From Symsagittifera roscoffensis (Eukaryota > Xenacoelomorpha > Acoela > Convolutidae): 64,000 nucleotides of DNA. The position numbers and the translations under genes are program-made. The first letter of the stretch is position 1, and each line of letters begins with the position of its first letter. The notes under the pieces were generated by a model that saw only the letters and a program-made list of their open reading frames with translations, was not told where the DNA came from and searched no databases. Positions 1 through 10,455 of the stretch are shown one piece after another. Location: contig NC_087066.1 of NCBI RefSeq assembly GCF_963678635.1, positions 56,872,312-56,936,311 on the forward strand, given 5' to 3'.

Positions 1-69
1 GAACCAGGACGCCATCTTGATTGATAGATAGTACGTTGGCTTTATAGAGTTTGAAAAGATGTGATTTTG

Positions 70-289
70 GGCTCTTTTCCACTTCCCCCCAGCTTTCAAA
101 ATATCGAGTTTTTTTGTTTGTTTTTTGTGTTATTACGGCTAAATGCGTGAAGTTACGATGTAAAGTATGAAGAACAAATCTGTTCACAGTTGTTGATTTG
201 TTCACCACGCCAAATTTCATTACATTATGACAATGTTAATTAAATAAGGTTTTCAAAATTGAATTTGAAGGGGGGACTGGAAAAGAGCT
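70..289. mobile_element. hAT-like MITE, GGCTCTTTTCC family, copy 1
   Basis: The ends are inverted repeats (GGCTCTTTTCCACTTCCCCC at the left; the right end reads GGGGGGACTGGAAAAGAGCT). Flanking 8-mers are tgattttg (62-69) and taattttg (290-297), 7/8 identical. An 8-bp target duplication is typical of hAT-type transposition. At 220 bp there is no room for a transposase. Confidence 0.75.
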
Positions 290-870
290 TAATTTTGGTA
301 CAAAATGGTCAGTTAACTAATAATTCCACCTTGCTTTCGTAATTTCTGTAAAATAAAAGCAACATGACATTTGAAAGATATTTGTGTTTCACTTTCAATC
401 TTTTTCACTCACATGGAAACGCCGAGGTCACATCGATGTTGATCATTTTCTAAGTAGCCATCTTTGTCGATTATAACATCTGAAAGCTTTTGAAGTCCAA
501 AACTCAGAAATAACATAAATCACTTGAGACTTATAAATCTCTGTAATTCAAATTGACATTTTTATTGCGCCATATTTTTGCCCCATTACGGCGTGGGCGC
601 CAAATTAAATCATTCCAAATTGACGAGGTGAGCTATTTGCTCATTTTACGTTATCAGATGCAAGACATATCATTTTGTTTTACTTTATATGGCTTTTTGC
701 TGATATAACCTAAAAACCAAAATGCAGAAGAAGTTGAAAATATTTTGCTTCACTCTCTGTAGCAAATAGTTTGGTTTCATGCAGAGAAATTGCAGATTTA
801 TGAACCAGGACGCCATCTTGATTGATAGATAGTACGTTGGCTTTATAGAGTTTGAAAAGATGTGATTTTG

Positions 871-1088
871 GGCTCTTTTCCACTTCCCCCCAGCTTTCAA
901 AATATCGAGTTTTTTTATTGTTTTTGTGTTATTACGGCTAAATGCGTGAAGTTACGATGTAAAGTATGAAGAACAAATCTGTTCACAGTTGTTGATTTGT
1001 TCACCACGCCAAATTTCATTGCATTATGACAATGTTAATTATATAAGGTTTTCAAAAGTGAATTTGAAGTGGGGACTGGAAAAGAGCC
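871..1088. mobile_element. hAT-like MITE, GGCTCTTTTCC family, copy 2
   Basis: This sits at the same place in the second 801-bp unit. The terminal inverted repeats are GGCTCTTTTCC and GGAAAAGAGCC, flanked by tgattttg (863-870) and taattttg (1089-1096). The shared flanks show it is a segmental copy of the 70-289 element and not an independent insertion. Confidence 0.75.
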
Positions 1089-1241
1089 TAATTTTGGTAC
1101 AAAATGGTCAGTTAACTAATAATTCCACCTTGCTTTCGTAATTTCTGTAAAATAAAAGCAACATGACATTTGAACGATATTTGTGTTTCACTTTCAATCT
1201 TTTTCACTCACATGGAAACGCCGAGGTCACATCGATGTTGA

Positions 1242-2640
1242 TCAATTTAAAACGGTAATTCAGCATTGGGTTTGAAGCATCATATTCCAGAGATATCTTG
1301 ACCGTTTTAAAACCGTTTGAAGCTTGTTGGCGTCTAACCAAAACGAAGTTTGGTTTGATGTCAACAAGCTAATCTTAATCTGAACTATTTTAAAACGAAT
1401 GCCTGTTACATTTTTGTCATCAGCAAACAGGAAAACTTTCGTTTTTTGGCAGCTCAGGATTAGATTATTATGTTAATTAAGGATAAAAGTGAACCTAATA
1501 TAGACCCAAGAGGTAAACTTTCTTTAGTTTGAAGCATGATATTGAAATTGTTACTTCAGCTGATTGGATACATAATTAAAGACATGGCCAGTAGATTCTA
1601 AACCATACAAGCATAATCTATTAAAGATCTTTAGTTTCTTTTAGTCTGTCTGTTTATTTTTGTCGGCTTAGTACTCTTAGCTCGATAGTGCATCTTGATT
1701 CGAAGATGCTGTAACTCCCTATGCTTGAGACGACAAAGCGTGGGAGTTCTATTCCAGCTGAGACCTGTTTTTTTTTGCAATCAGAAAATATTGGCTAATT
1801 TAGATTTTTTGTCTCTGCTTAGTTCCGCAGAAAGGATTTTTTTTTTAAAACCTAGCATTCCCAAAACTCTTTGTAGAGTTTCTAATAGTGCAGGATTTTT
1901 CGTTCCGAAAACTTGGGGTTATATTGCATTTTAAATTGACAAAATGTTTTTCTGAATTTTTTTCCGTGCGATTTGCATAGTCATTCATATTTGTATCGTA
2001 AGTGGTGCGAAGCTCAGCTTCGCCTCTGTGTTAATTTTCTCTTTTGTCGCGCTAACGTTTCTTCTGCTCAAATGGTTTCGGTTTACGTAATGGTTTTCTA
2101 TTTGATTCAAATATGTTGTTTAATTTACCAAAATAATCTGATTTGTGATTCGGTGTGATTTTTTCTAACTCAAAATTTCCACGCTAGTTTTTTCGGCGCA
2201 ACGGTCGTGTACTCAATTATTGTGTGCTTAATTAAAGCTCGATAGCTGTTGTTTCATTACTTACTTAGCCTTCACAATTGTTGTTTTTGGCATCTTTTAA
2301 CTTTTCCTCAAATTAAACCGCAATCGGGACAAACGTTAAAAAGTTTCATTCGATGATCTTTTCTTTTTTTTTTTCATTTCAATAGCTTTCGTCCTATCTG
2401 TTTTGGCTAGCCTCCGTGCTTGTCTGTATTTTGCTGCCTGTTGTTCGAAGCTTCGCTTCGCCTCTGTGTACCATTTCAATTAGAGAATTAACTTGACGTA
2501 AAAGTTTAAAACTTAAAAAGCATGAAGTATTTTAGTTTACTGCAATTTTTTGCCAAGAGGTTTACCGCTAAAACGTGATACAGTTTTGGCATGAGCAGGA
2601 AATGACGAGTGGTCGAGAAGTTTGGTACGTTTTTTTTGCG
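1242..2640. other. No gene; hairpin and repeat tails
   Basis: I see no coding region here. The stretch holds a 50-bp hairpin at 1321-1370, a possible degraded tRNA-like core around 1690-1765, and two copies of the GCGAAGC hairpin tail (about 1998-2030 and 2443-2470). These mark it as old repeat sequence. Confidence 0.6.
1321..1370. repeat. 22-bp stem hairpin
   Basis: AGCTTGTTGGCGTCTAACCA followed by AA pairs with the reverse complement of bases 1349-1370, with 19 of 22 positions matched and a 6-nt loop (ACGAAG). Nothing nearby explains it. It could be a foldback remnant of a transposon. Confidence 0.6.
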
Positions 2641-3320
2641 CTGGCTTTCTGATTAAATCTTTTTCGAGATTTGATTTTTATTCAATGTTAAATGAACGTT
2701 TACTTCAGGCCTTGATATGTATTGTTGTTCTAGTTTCTAGCCATTAACATTTTGCATGATATTCTTAAGTTATCTTGCTTCTTGGGCTCGTTACTTTCGC
2801 GCTCTGATTCAGCTTTTCTTATTCTCGAAAGCAATCGACTCGAAACTGTGAATTTGTTATTATGTTCTACAGCTAGAAGAAATAACTTGGTGTATAGTAA
2901 CGGTGCATACAGCTAAAAAGGTTTATAATTGGTGCAGTGTCACTCCTGACAAAATTATAATCGAACTAATTGTCGATTTTTCGAAGAAATTGCTTTGGTT
3001 TTTTTTGGATTACAGAAATCGCAATTTGTTATTACACGTGTCAAAAATGATCAAATCAAATTTTACAAATATTGGCTTCCATTTCAGATAAAGCAAATCA
3101 AAAAATGAACAGATTAAATAGAATGAAAGCTCTCTTGATAGACTTAAATGGCATTATACACGTTGAGGACTCCACATTGAGGAAACCTCGAAGCAGGTTT
3201 TTTATTGCATTTGTACTGGCTTTCTGGTAAAGTCTCTTTTTTGAGATTTGATTTTTATTCAATGTTAAATGAACGTTTGCCAGGCAACAATATATATTTT
3301 TGTTCTTGTTTTCAGCCCTG
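2641..3320 (+). pseudogene. HDHD2: Truncated 5' duplicate of the HDHD2 locus
   Basis: Bases 2750-3180 match 12145-12570, the upstream region, acceptor-like sequence and first codons of the intact HDHD2-like gene. The ATG at 3104 opens a frame matching its first 23 or so residues (MNRLNRMKALLIDLNG), including the first HAD motif. Homology then stops near 3175 and the frame runs into unrelated sequence. A ~105-bp block at 2641-2745 repeats at 3216-3320 on the other side of this fragment. No catalytic lysine or DD motif remains, so this cannot encode a working enzyme. Confidence 0.8.
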
Positions 3321-3519
3321 AACAATCTATACTATTTTTAAATGCGTGGGATGCAAGGTCATAAATTTTTCAGTTATTTTTTTGAGGCCAAATTCAATCT
3401 GTTGTCTGTATACCTGCTTTTTCATTCAATTGGATTATGTCTGTTTACCCGTCTCCTAATTTTCTAACTTTCAATTTGGTTTCGACGATTCAGTTCAAAA
3501 TAAAACTACTGTCAACCGG

Positions 3520-3880
3520 TTGTCTCCAATCTTTCTTTCTTGGTTTTCTATCTTTTTTTTCGAGCCTTCTTTCGATCTTTTTTCTTACCTTTTTTCTATC
3601 TTTTTTTGTCTTTTTTATCCTTCTTTTCGATCTTTTTTTAATCTATTCTTTCTATCTTTTTTACTAATTTTTTTCAGTCCTTCTTTTTCGATGTATCTTT
3701 TTCTATCTTTTTTTCTAGATTTTTTCTCTATCCTTTCTGTCATTTTTTCTCTTTTTCTTTTTCTATCTGTTTTTCGATCCTTCTTTTTCGATCTTTTCTG
3801 TCTTTTTTTATCCTTCTTCGATCTTTTTTATCCTTTTATTCTATCTTTTTTTTCGATCCTTCTTTTTCTATCTTTATTTA
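3520..3880 (+). repeat. Pyrimidine-rich CTTT/TTTTTCTATC tract
   Basis: About 360 bases are almost entirely T and C on the plus strand, built from variants of TTTTTCTATC and TTTTCGATC. The open frames across it encode only Phe/Leu/Ser strings and are compositional artefacts. Confidence 0.9.
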
Positions 3881-3889
3881 TTTCATCAA

Positions 3890-4680
3890 ATTTGAAATTA
3901 GCAATCTTGAATTTAAAAGTTTTCACAAAGTTTGATATTCTCAACCCTGTAGTGTCTTGCCTCCAAATTTCACTTCTCAAATTCTGGTAGGTTTTGAGAT
4001 ATGATGTTTTTTTTCTGAGACTACATGACTAAAAAACTGAGACTACATGATGGAGATTTTGAATCTCCAGCGTGTAGTTTAAAACTCTGGGGATACCCTC
4101 CGGGGTCGCGAATCTTGCCTCTGGATATGACTGCTCAAATCCTTATAGTTTTCGAGATTTGAGGTTTTTTAGGATTTTTTCAAAGAACTTAGATATAAAA
4201 AGTTTCAGAAAATTTGAAATTTCTATCTCTATAGTGAGGCTCTGTCAGTAGGGTATTCCCAGGAGTAGCGACTCTCAATATGATTACTCAAATCGTTGTA
4301 GTTCGAGATATGTTTTTTTTGAGGTAAGACGTTTTTTATGGTTTTTTCAAAAAGTGTCTTCTAGAAATTTTAAGTATAAAGGTTCTCAAAATTTGAAATT
4401 GCCAACGCTGTAGTGGGGTACTGTGAGAGTACTCTCAGAAGTTACCAATTTTGCATTGCGTTTTTTCATTTGCTTTTACTTTCCGAGATTTGGCTTTTTT
4501 GATGTCATTTTAAAATGTTTCAAAAAACTTCACAGAATTTTATGGTTTTTCAAAGTTTAAGTAAAAAAAACTTGAGTAAAAAGTTTTACAAAATTTGAAA
4601 TTACCTTTCCTGTAATTGGGTGCTGTCAGAGTACTCTCAAAGAATGCAGATTTTTTTCCCAATATCTGCGATTTTTTTTT
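3890..4680 (+). repeat. Minisatellite array 1, ~160-bp monomer
   Basis: About five degenerate monomers, each with a 'ctgtag...gtactctcag...ttgcgaatc...actgctcaaat...cgagatatgacgtttttt' layout. The same monomer forms arrays at 10600-11340/11700-12110 and 16450-18280. Confidence 0.85.
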
Positions 4681-4728
4681 TATAATTTGTTAAAAACTCG
4701 AAGCGTCGGAGGTGCGTTACACGCTAGT

Positions 4729-5030
4729 GGTATTTATGTTTTCTAACAGTCAGTGATGATAGCTATTTCTTAGAAAATTGGGCGTGTCTTAGAAAAACAC
4801 TCCGCATGTAACTTTACTGCTTTACACCTTATGCGTCACAACGTTTTAACAAAAACTACAAAGAGTTGTCTCCAGAAGCTTGTTGGGTTGCCTGTGGCCG
4901 AATGGTTTTCAATCCCAAGTTGATGACTCTTGCTTCGCTATTTTGGGCGCATAGTCTACACATGCTCAGAGCCCAACTTGGTTTCGAGAAAGCTGCAAAA
5001 ACTGCATTTAACAATCTAACTTAAATAACT
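4729..5030 (+). repeat. Duplicated segment B with protein-like frame, copy 1
   Basis: Begins exactly where Helentron-like element 1 ends and matches 11407-11690, where the copy again begins at a Helentron 3' end. From about 4827 an open frame reads YASQRFNKNYKELSPEACW and continues to LGFEKAAKTAFNNL. The other copy keeps the frame despite a 6-bp indel. I do not recognise the peptide. It may be a captured gene fragment. Confidence 0.5.
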
Positions 5031-6376
5031 TTTTTTCAATAGTTAATTGTTAGTTTGTTATTTTCGAAAAAACATACAATTTGCCAACTCAACTTGTTAA
5101 CGCAGACGGTGGTCTTTTCTTTTTAATTGTGATTCCTGCGAACCGCAAGAAGCTATCAGTAGGCCTTAGCAATAGGCTGTTTCGTTTTCACTCTTAGTTG
5201 CTTTTTATGATCTCTTGAACTATTCCCATTCCCGCTTTTGCAAATTGGAAGAAGATTCGTTAGTAGGTATAAAGTTTTCGATGCTTAACCGCGGAGTTAT
5301 TTCATTATTGGCGTGGTGATTTGTTTCTGAGTTGCAAAGGGGGAGGGAAATAGTAATGAGATCTGTTTTTGTTTCTACTGGAACCCTAATTGTAACTACT
5401 CATTGTTAGCCGGGTGGGTCCCACTGTGATTGGGGGAGTCGGTGGGGTTGTGGCTCTTCTCACTCTCCAACTCCAGAACTCTTCGGCGTCTTCTCTCTTT
5501 TTCGATAGTAGTTTTTGTTTGCTCTGAATCAACACATCACTCTTTTGCAGATTCCGCTGAACACAGAATAAATTTCTACCAGTTTATGTTTATTTGCTAG
5601 TGCTTTAGTGTCTGTAGTACTTTCTGCATGCTAAGTATTGGGTAGATTTTTGTCGATTAATGTTCTGACTTTGTGAGACAAAACCTAAATGAACGTAGTG
5701 ATTTCATTACGTTTCTGCCCCTCAATCTATTTGAATTTGAATTTGATGCAGATAAAATTTTGACACACATCATTTTGATCAAACAGGTTAAATAAATCTA
5801 CATCAGGACTGCTATACAGGTAATTCAACCTTTCGAGTAGCATCCCTTTAGGTTACCTAGAAACAAACGGTAGGGCACTGAAATTAGGAGTTACCGATGG
5901 TAAAACAGCGAAAACATACTTTCATTGTCTATTATGTAAAGCCTACTGAATTTTTTAAAGATCGACATTCGAGGTCGGTTTTTTGAGGTCGGACAAATTT
6001 TCTGCTTGATGCTTGAGAGTAAGGCTTTCAAAGAAAAAAAAGCTTTTTGTTAATGTATCATTTTTTGAAACCCTTCGCCCCACACGAGGCGACATGTACA
6101 AAATGAATTTTTTGCGCCTTATAATGCTATGTGTCAATAAATTGTCTTGAATCGATTTAGTTCGGATTGGTTTCTGACCTGTGATCATCTGGACTCATGA
6201 AATTAGCCTGTGCCCTGAAAAATACATGCTTGAAATTGTTGGTTAATTATTTGTTGATTGCTGCTGAGCTTCAACGCTGCGGCATAAAGTGCTAAATCAG
6301 GAATTTATTGAAATGCTAATTTTTAACAAATTGGATTGATAAATAGGGACGTCGTTAGAGACTGTTTTGTTTTCAG
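5031..6376. other. Intergenic, nothing recognised
   Basis: No exon with convincing splice sites or conserved motif on either strand. Short G-rich patches occur near 5335-5350 and 5410-5450. The minus-strand frame at 5955-6188 lacks recognisable features. Confidence 0.5.
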
Positions 6377-6383
6377 ATACAAA
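6363..6383 (+). promoter_or_regulatory. Splice-acceptor-like leader before B-box gene ATG
   Basis: A T-rich tract ending in CAG at 6376 is followed by atacaaa and the ATG. It is either the 3' end of a 5'-UTR intron or a trans-splice acceptor. HDHD2 and POLL have the same layout. Confidence 0.55.
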
Positions 6384-7175
6384 ATGACTGAATCTGTTTG
6401 CGTAGTTTGTGAAGAAACTTTCCCGAACATCAAGCTCTATCGTTGCCAGAGCTGCTCTGAAAAGCAAGATAGTTCTGCAGCCATTGAGTTTCATTGCGAA
6501 GACTGCCTAATCTCACATATCCGGAAAGGTCATTCAATTGTCGATTCTAAAGGAAACGAACCATTAACTTGTTCTAAACACAGTTTTGTCTGCACAGAAT
6601 ATTGCAAAACATGTGACGTTCCGTTTTGTCTGAAATGCGTGAGAAATCATAGCAAGCACGAGCTTCAGCTAATGGAAGAAAAAGCATCAGAAGTGAAAGC
6701 TGAGGTGTTCGAGCTTCTGACGGAATTAGAGGTCAAGGAAAAGCCACTAAGGCTGAAACAAGAGGCAAATTTGGATGTTTGTCTCAAAAACCAGCAACTA
6801 GTACAAGACTTGAAAGAATTGGTCAAGGAAGAGTGCAAGAAACTGGAAGAGAAAATGCTGGAAAAAATTGAGGAAAAATCGAAACTGAACGAGGATAAAT
6901 CAAATGACCTGGAAATCGTTTATTCCAAATTGTTGGAATTGCAGAAAACGACGCGAGAGCTGTTAAGTCAATCCGATCCGAAGTTGCTGCAAAATGTAGC
7001 GGCGACTGCTAATGATATATACAGTTTTGAACCGATTTACAATGATTCAATTACAAAAGAAAGCAAAATTTTTTCTTGTGATTTTGGAGATGTTCGTGAA
7101 ATGTTCGAAGAATTATGGGATGAATTTGAGAAGCTGATAACTTTGTTAACGATACAAACCATCAGCGTTGAATGA
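6384..7175 (+). CDS. B-box zinc-finger / coiled-coil (TRIM-like) protein
   Basis: A 263-residue protein in one exon. Residues 5-50 carry Cys/His pairs in B-box-like order (CVVC, CQSC, CEDC then HIRKGH). Residues 62-95 form a second B-box (CSKH, CTEYCKTC, CLKCVRNHSKH). Residues ~100-205 are a long Glu/Lys/Leu-rich coiled coil, and the tail is acidic. B-box plus coiled coil without a RING or a C-terminal substrate domain suggests a scaffold or regulator that oligomerises, not an E3 ligase itself. The start at 6384 is preferred over the upstream in-frame ATG at 6336 because a good acceptor (tgttttgttttcag, ending 6376) lies between them, leaving a 7-nt leader. The stop is TGA. Downstream there is no close AATAAA. 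Family is supported by cysteine spacing; function is inferred. Confidence 0.85.
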   Translation: MTESVCVVCEETFPNIKLYRCQSCSEKQDSSAAIEFHCEDCLISHIRKGHSIVDSKGNEPLTCSKHSFVCTEYCKTCDVPFCLKCVRNHSKHELQLMEEKASEVKAEVFELLTELEVKEKPLRLKQEANLDVCLKNQQLVQDLKELVKEECKKLEEKMLEKIEEKSKLNEDKSNDLEIVYSKLLELQKTTRELLSQSDPKLLQNVAATANDIYSFEPIYNDSITKESKIFSCDFGDVREMFEELWDEFEKLITLLTIQTISVE

Positions 7176-7656
7176 ATCTTCTCGTTGATCGTGATAGCTG
7201 GGGGTTTTGGGATACTGTTTTTGTATATTATGAGAATTATAATCATGTGCTTCTAGCTTACAAATGTTGTCATAATCTTGAATTAAAAATTAGATATCAT
7301 CCTTTTGATCCGATTCGAAATCGTAGTTGTGGCTTTCAGGCATGTAGGGTGTGCTAGGGTTTGCTTTTGGGTGTGTTAGAATTTCGCCCGAATTTGCCTG
7401 TTTTGCCGAAAGGTCAAGAGATCCGTTGCCGAATTTACGTGTTGACGGTTGATGGTTCTTTTTATAAGTTGAAGTTTCATCAATTTGTCGATTAAGTTGG
7501 GTGCTAGGGATTTTAGCAGACCGGTTTTTTAGCAGAATCAGAACAATTATAAAGTGTGATGGCTAACTTCAAACGCGGCATCCGCTGCGCTTCAATTCAA
7601 CACGAGTGTTATTGTGCGCGTAACTCTTTGTTCTGCCGCAAATTTAGACTGTTGTC
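7176..7656. other. Intergenic, nothing recognised
   Basis: 3' flank of the B-box gene. Short open frames only, and no repeat family that I can name. Confidence 0.5.
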
Positions 7657-7770
7657 TGGGGAGGGTTCTCATGCTTGAAGGACCGAATGCTTGAAAAATT
7701 TCAACCAATCAAAATCGCTAAGCGTTTCTATTGGCTTAATGCCTTTCTTACAAAATCGAAGTCAATATTA
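7657..7770 (+). mobile_element. Fragment of CTCATGCTTGAAGG-family MITE
   Basis: About 115 bp closely matching the left part of the 8142-8564 element (GAGGGTTCTCATGCTTGAAG onward to 'tcaatattaacag'). The right-hand inverted repeat is missing here. Confidence 0.75.
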
Positions 7771-9104
7771 ACAGATTGGTCTGCTAAACGATCGGCCCCC
7801 ACTAAGTTGGAGTGAGTTTCGATGTGTTGGATTGATACTTTCTTTGTTGAAATCGATCGATTTTTCGGTGCTTTCATTTTGCAAAACACTTCCATCGTCA
7901 TAGAATTTTTCAATACTTAACCCGCTTTCAAGTTGGTTTGTAGCAGAACTTTGTTGGCGATATATAATTGCATCATCGTCGAATTGTGCAACGGGTAAAA
8001 ACTGCTGTTCACTTGTTTTTACGCTGCGTTGTCGGCCAATTTTTTGTCGGCTGTTTGAATGCTCGCTTCGAAGCATTTTGGGCTTTTAGTTTGGACGCCA
8101 GCGTTTTTGCTGTGAATTCTCGCAATATGTTTAGGAATTCGGGGAGGGTTCTCATGCTTGAAGGACCGAATGCTTGAAAAATTTCAGCCAATCAAATTCG
8201 CTAAGCGTTTATATTGGCTAAATGCCTTTCTCACAAAATTGTCAAAAAGTCAATATTAGCAGAAAATGTATTAAATCAGTGGAAAAAAAATCAAAAATCT
8301 TAAAAATTGCGGGTTACAACCGCAATACTATTCGGATAATCATCAAGATAAATGAGGACAAAATTATAGGAATTTTTCAGTCTTGAAAACTTATCTGCTG
8401 ATTATCTAATCGGTTAATATTATTACTAACGCCCTGATTTATTTTCTTAATTTGAGATTTTCGCGATTTACTTTGAGATTTTGAATACTCAATTCTGATT
8501 GGCTGAAAGTAAGCTAAAATTAATTTCAAGCATTCGGTCCTTCAAGCATGAGGGACGCCACCTCGGAATTCCATTGCTGTTCGAATCGTCATTATAGCGA
8601 TTCTGATTTTCGTCAATCTGGTTGTGGTGATGATTTTTTGATTCGGAAGCTGAAAAATCTGGTTTGGATTGCAAACTTCGAAATAGTTTCGAGTCATTTT
8701 CAAACTCGTTTCGACGTGATTTGTCGTAAGAACTAACAGGTTTCTCGGTTTCATTCAATTTTGGTTTTTCTTTCTCTTATGCAGGAGGATTTTTGTTTGA
8801 GTATCTATTAGGTGATGGTGACTTTGAACGTTGATTGTGGTTTAAACTACGACTAAAATTGTTTAGATTCCTGTCATGGTTTCCAATTGGTGTTTCGGGT
8901 GGATAAGATTTCCGCTCGTATGTTTTGGTCAGTGTTCTCTTTTGAAATGGAGAGTGATTATCTCCTAATATAGCACCTTCTTTTTCGCTCAAGTGTTTGT
9001 CCCTATCGTAGAGGTTTTCGATTTCAAGTCGACCCATTGAGATGTTAGGGCTCTGATGGCAAGCTGTCTGTTGGGTTCTCGTTTCGAATAGGGGTTTTCG
9101 GTCC
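7768..9104 (-). pseudogene. Broken Ser/Asn-rich coding region, split by a MITE
   Basis: On the minus strand an acceptor-like tttttag (about 9105) opens a frame. It runs through MGRLEIENLYDRDKHL (9037) and a polar SPSPNRYSN stretch to a TAA at 8777-8779. The same frame then stays open (NETEKPVSSYDKSRRNEFE..., His/Asn-rich) to the MITE at 8564. On the far side of the MITE the frame resumes for about 35 codons. A further coding-like stretch down to 7768 (SVKTSEQQFLPVAQFDDD...) is in a different frame. So there is one in-frame stop, one transposon insertion and one apparent frameshift. The composition is that of a disordered protein and I recognise no family. It could instead be real exons with unrecognised introns. 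Confidence 0.4.
8142..8564. mobile_element. MITE, CTCATGCTTGAAGG family, with 8-bp target duplication
   Basis: Terminal inverted repeats of about 50 bp share CTCATGCTTGAAGGACCGAA and then TGCTTGAAA...TTTCAGCCAATC. The flanks ggaattcg (8134-8141) and ggaattcc (8565-8572) match 7/8. The 423-bp element encodes nothing. It lies inside the minus-strand broken coding region. Confidence 0.75.
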
Positions 9105-9311
9105 TAAAAACATTTTTACGGATAAAAGTTGTTAAGACATTCAGACATAATAATTGAAATTATACTTCGTAACAAGCGACGAAAAAAAAGAATATTTTTT
9201 GCTTGTGATTGAAGCTTTTAAAACTTTCTTGGTCGCTATTTAGGTTTTTCTTCCAAAAGCTAAATTTTTGAAAGTGTTCCATGATAGTGTGAAGTTAAAA
9301 ACGTTTGAAAA

Positions 9312-9733
9312 TAGGGGCGAATCTAGGATTTTCTCTCGAGGGACGGATTTTCATAAAATTTTCGAAAATTTTGTCGACCTTTTTTTTAGGTTTTCACGAC
9401 CAAATTGATTTTCTGAGCTCTCCCAAATCACAATGAAGACACCATTTTGACCAACGTTTTTGCGCCGCAGGCAAATTTTTGAAAAAACAGGCCGACAAAA
9501 GGCGTTTTAGGCACTTTTTTTTGAAAATTTTGACAAAAATTCGCGTTTTTTGGCGTGCGCCCCCAATCAAAATTAGCATTTTGGCGCCAAAGGCGCCTTT
9601 AGAAAAACTTTTGGGTAAATCAGCCAAAGAGAGATATCTCAAAATAGTACAAAGGGGGAACCCTTAGGGTCGGCATGGTGTCGAATCCCTAAGGGGGGGG
9701 GGGTGTCCGCCCTCCCCCCGAAATCCGCCCCTG
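9312..9733. mobile_element. hAT-type MITE with poly-G tract and perfect 8-bp TSD
   Basis: Left end TAGGGGCGAATCTAGG; right end reverse-complements to CAGGGGCGGATTTCGG. The flanks are identical: tttgaaaa at 9304-9311 and 9734-9741. CAGGGGCGGATCTAGG-like ends with an 8-bp duplication are characteristic of hAT elements. The 422-bp element carries a poly-G run near 9695 and has no transposase. Related copies occur near 13975-14450, 29196-29515, 33236-33378 and 57652-58064. Confidence 0.85.
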
Positions 9734-9741
9734 TTTGAAAA

Positions 9742-10455
9742 TATCGTTCAAGGTTTTCATTGGAAGATTGGCAGCAAATCTGATGTGGAAAAATGGGGAG
9801 AAAGCAATACGACAAAATTGAGTTAAAATTATCTTTAAAAATGTAACGAAAAATTTGAAAAATCATATTAGTAAAGACGAAATTGAATATAAAATTTTCA
9901 AAACACTTTTTAACTGGTAGCGAAAAAAGCTTTTCAGCCTCATAACTTTGAAAAAATTGTTTAGGAATATTTGCAAAATTGATATAAAATGAGACAGAAA
10001 ATCGAATAACGTACCGTGAAGTCTTCGGTGCTTCTGAACAACTTCTCCTCCCCCTCTCACTGACTGGACCCAAATGTTCCCTCAAACACTCCTGAACACG
10101 TTTTCAGTTCTTCGCGTCTTGGCACTTTTCCTAGAGGTCAGACTTGTTGGATATCTGTTCCCGTTTTGCATGATCGCAGGCGCACTGTCTTCTTTATATG
10201 CAAACAGATGTCCTGTGCGTTGCTCCATTTCGCTTATTTTCGTGCTGCTATCTAAAAAAGCTTCATTTTTTGAACAGCTTTTAACTAACTATCTAACAAT
10301 GGAAATAGTTTTCACAAAAAAGTCAATACCTCTATTTCGTGCCAGTATGTAATTTTCAATTTTAAGGCCACATTTTGTGAAATGAAGTTTTTTTTTACTT
10401 CATTTTAAGCTGATGCTATGCGCATTTGATGGCATTTTTCGTATAAATTTTTTAA
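9742..10455. other. Intergenic, nothing recognised
   Basis: Between the hAT MITE and the second Helentron-like cluster. Frames on both strands lack motifs; the 148-codon minus-strand frame reads partly through MITE sequence and is rejected. Confidence 0.5.

Larger units (their letters stand above)
1..1241. repeat. 801-bp-period tandem duplication, left edge cut by window
   Basis: Bases 1-440 recur at 802-1241 with only scattered changes. The piece between them (about 445-801) occurs once here, so the window probably begins inside the first unit. Each unit contains one copy of the inverted-repeat MITE annotated separately, with the same target duplication in both. The MITE was therefore already in place when the segment duplicated. 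No coding potential is visible. Confidence 0.85.
3326..4728 (+). mobile_element. Helentron-like element 1 (HINE type)
   Basis: The left end reads TCTATACTATTTTTAAATGC. The right end has a decayed hairpin (around 4705-4716) and then GTTACACGCTAGT. An A+T-rich start with TAAATGCG, internal minisatellites and a short 3' hairpin followed by CTAGT is the usual plan of Helentron-associated elements. Inside are a long pyrimidine tract (3520-3880) and about five degenerate copies of the ~160-bp monomer whose core is GTCAGAGTACTCTCAG. No Rep/helicase is encoded. Confidence 0.6.

Noticed and set aside
3437-3990. Phe/Leu/Ser-rich frames of 76 and 156 codons
   Set aside because: They are translations of a pyrimidine tract inside Helentron-like element 1; no motif and repetitive DNA.
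7037-7246. Frames on the minus strand under the B-box gene
   Set aside because: Shadows of the well-supported plus-strand zinc-finger protein.
9639-10085. 148-codon minus-strand frame
   Set aside because: Its C-terminal part reads through the poly-G end of the hAT-type MITE. The rest lacks motifs or splice support.
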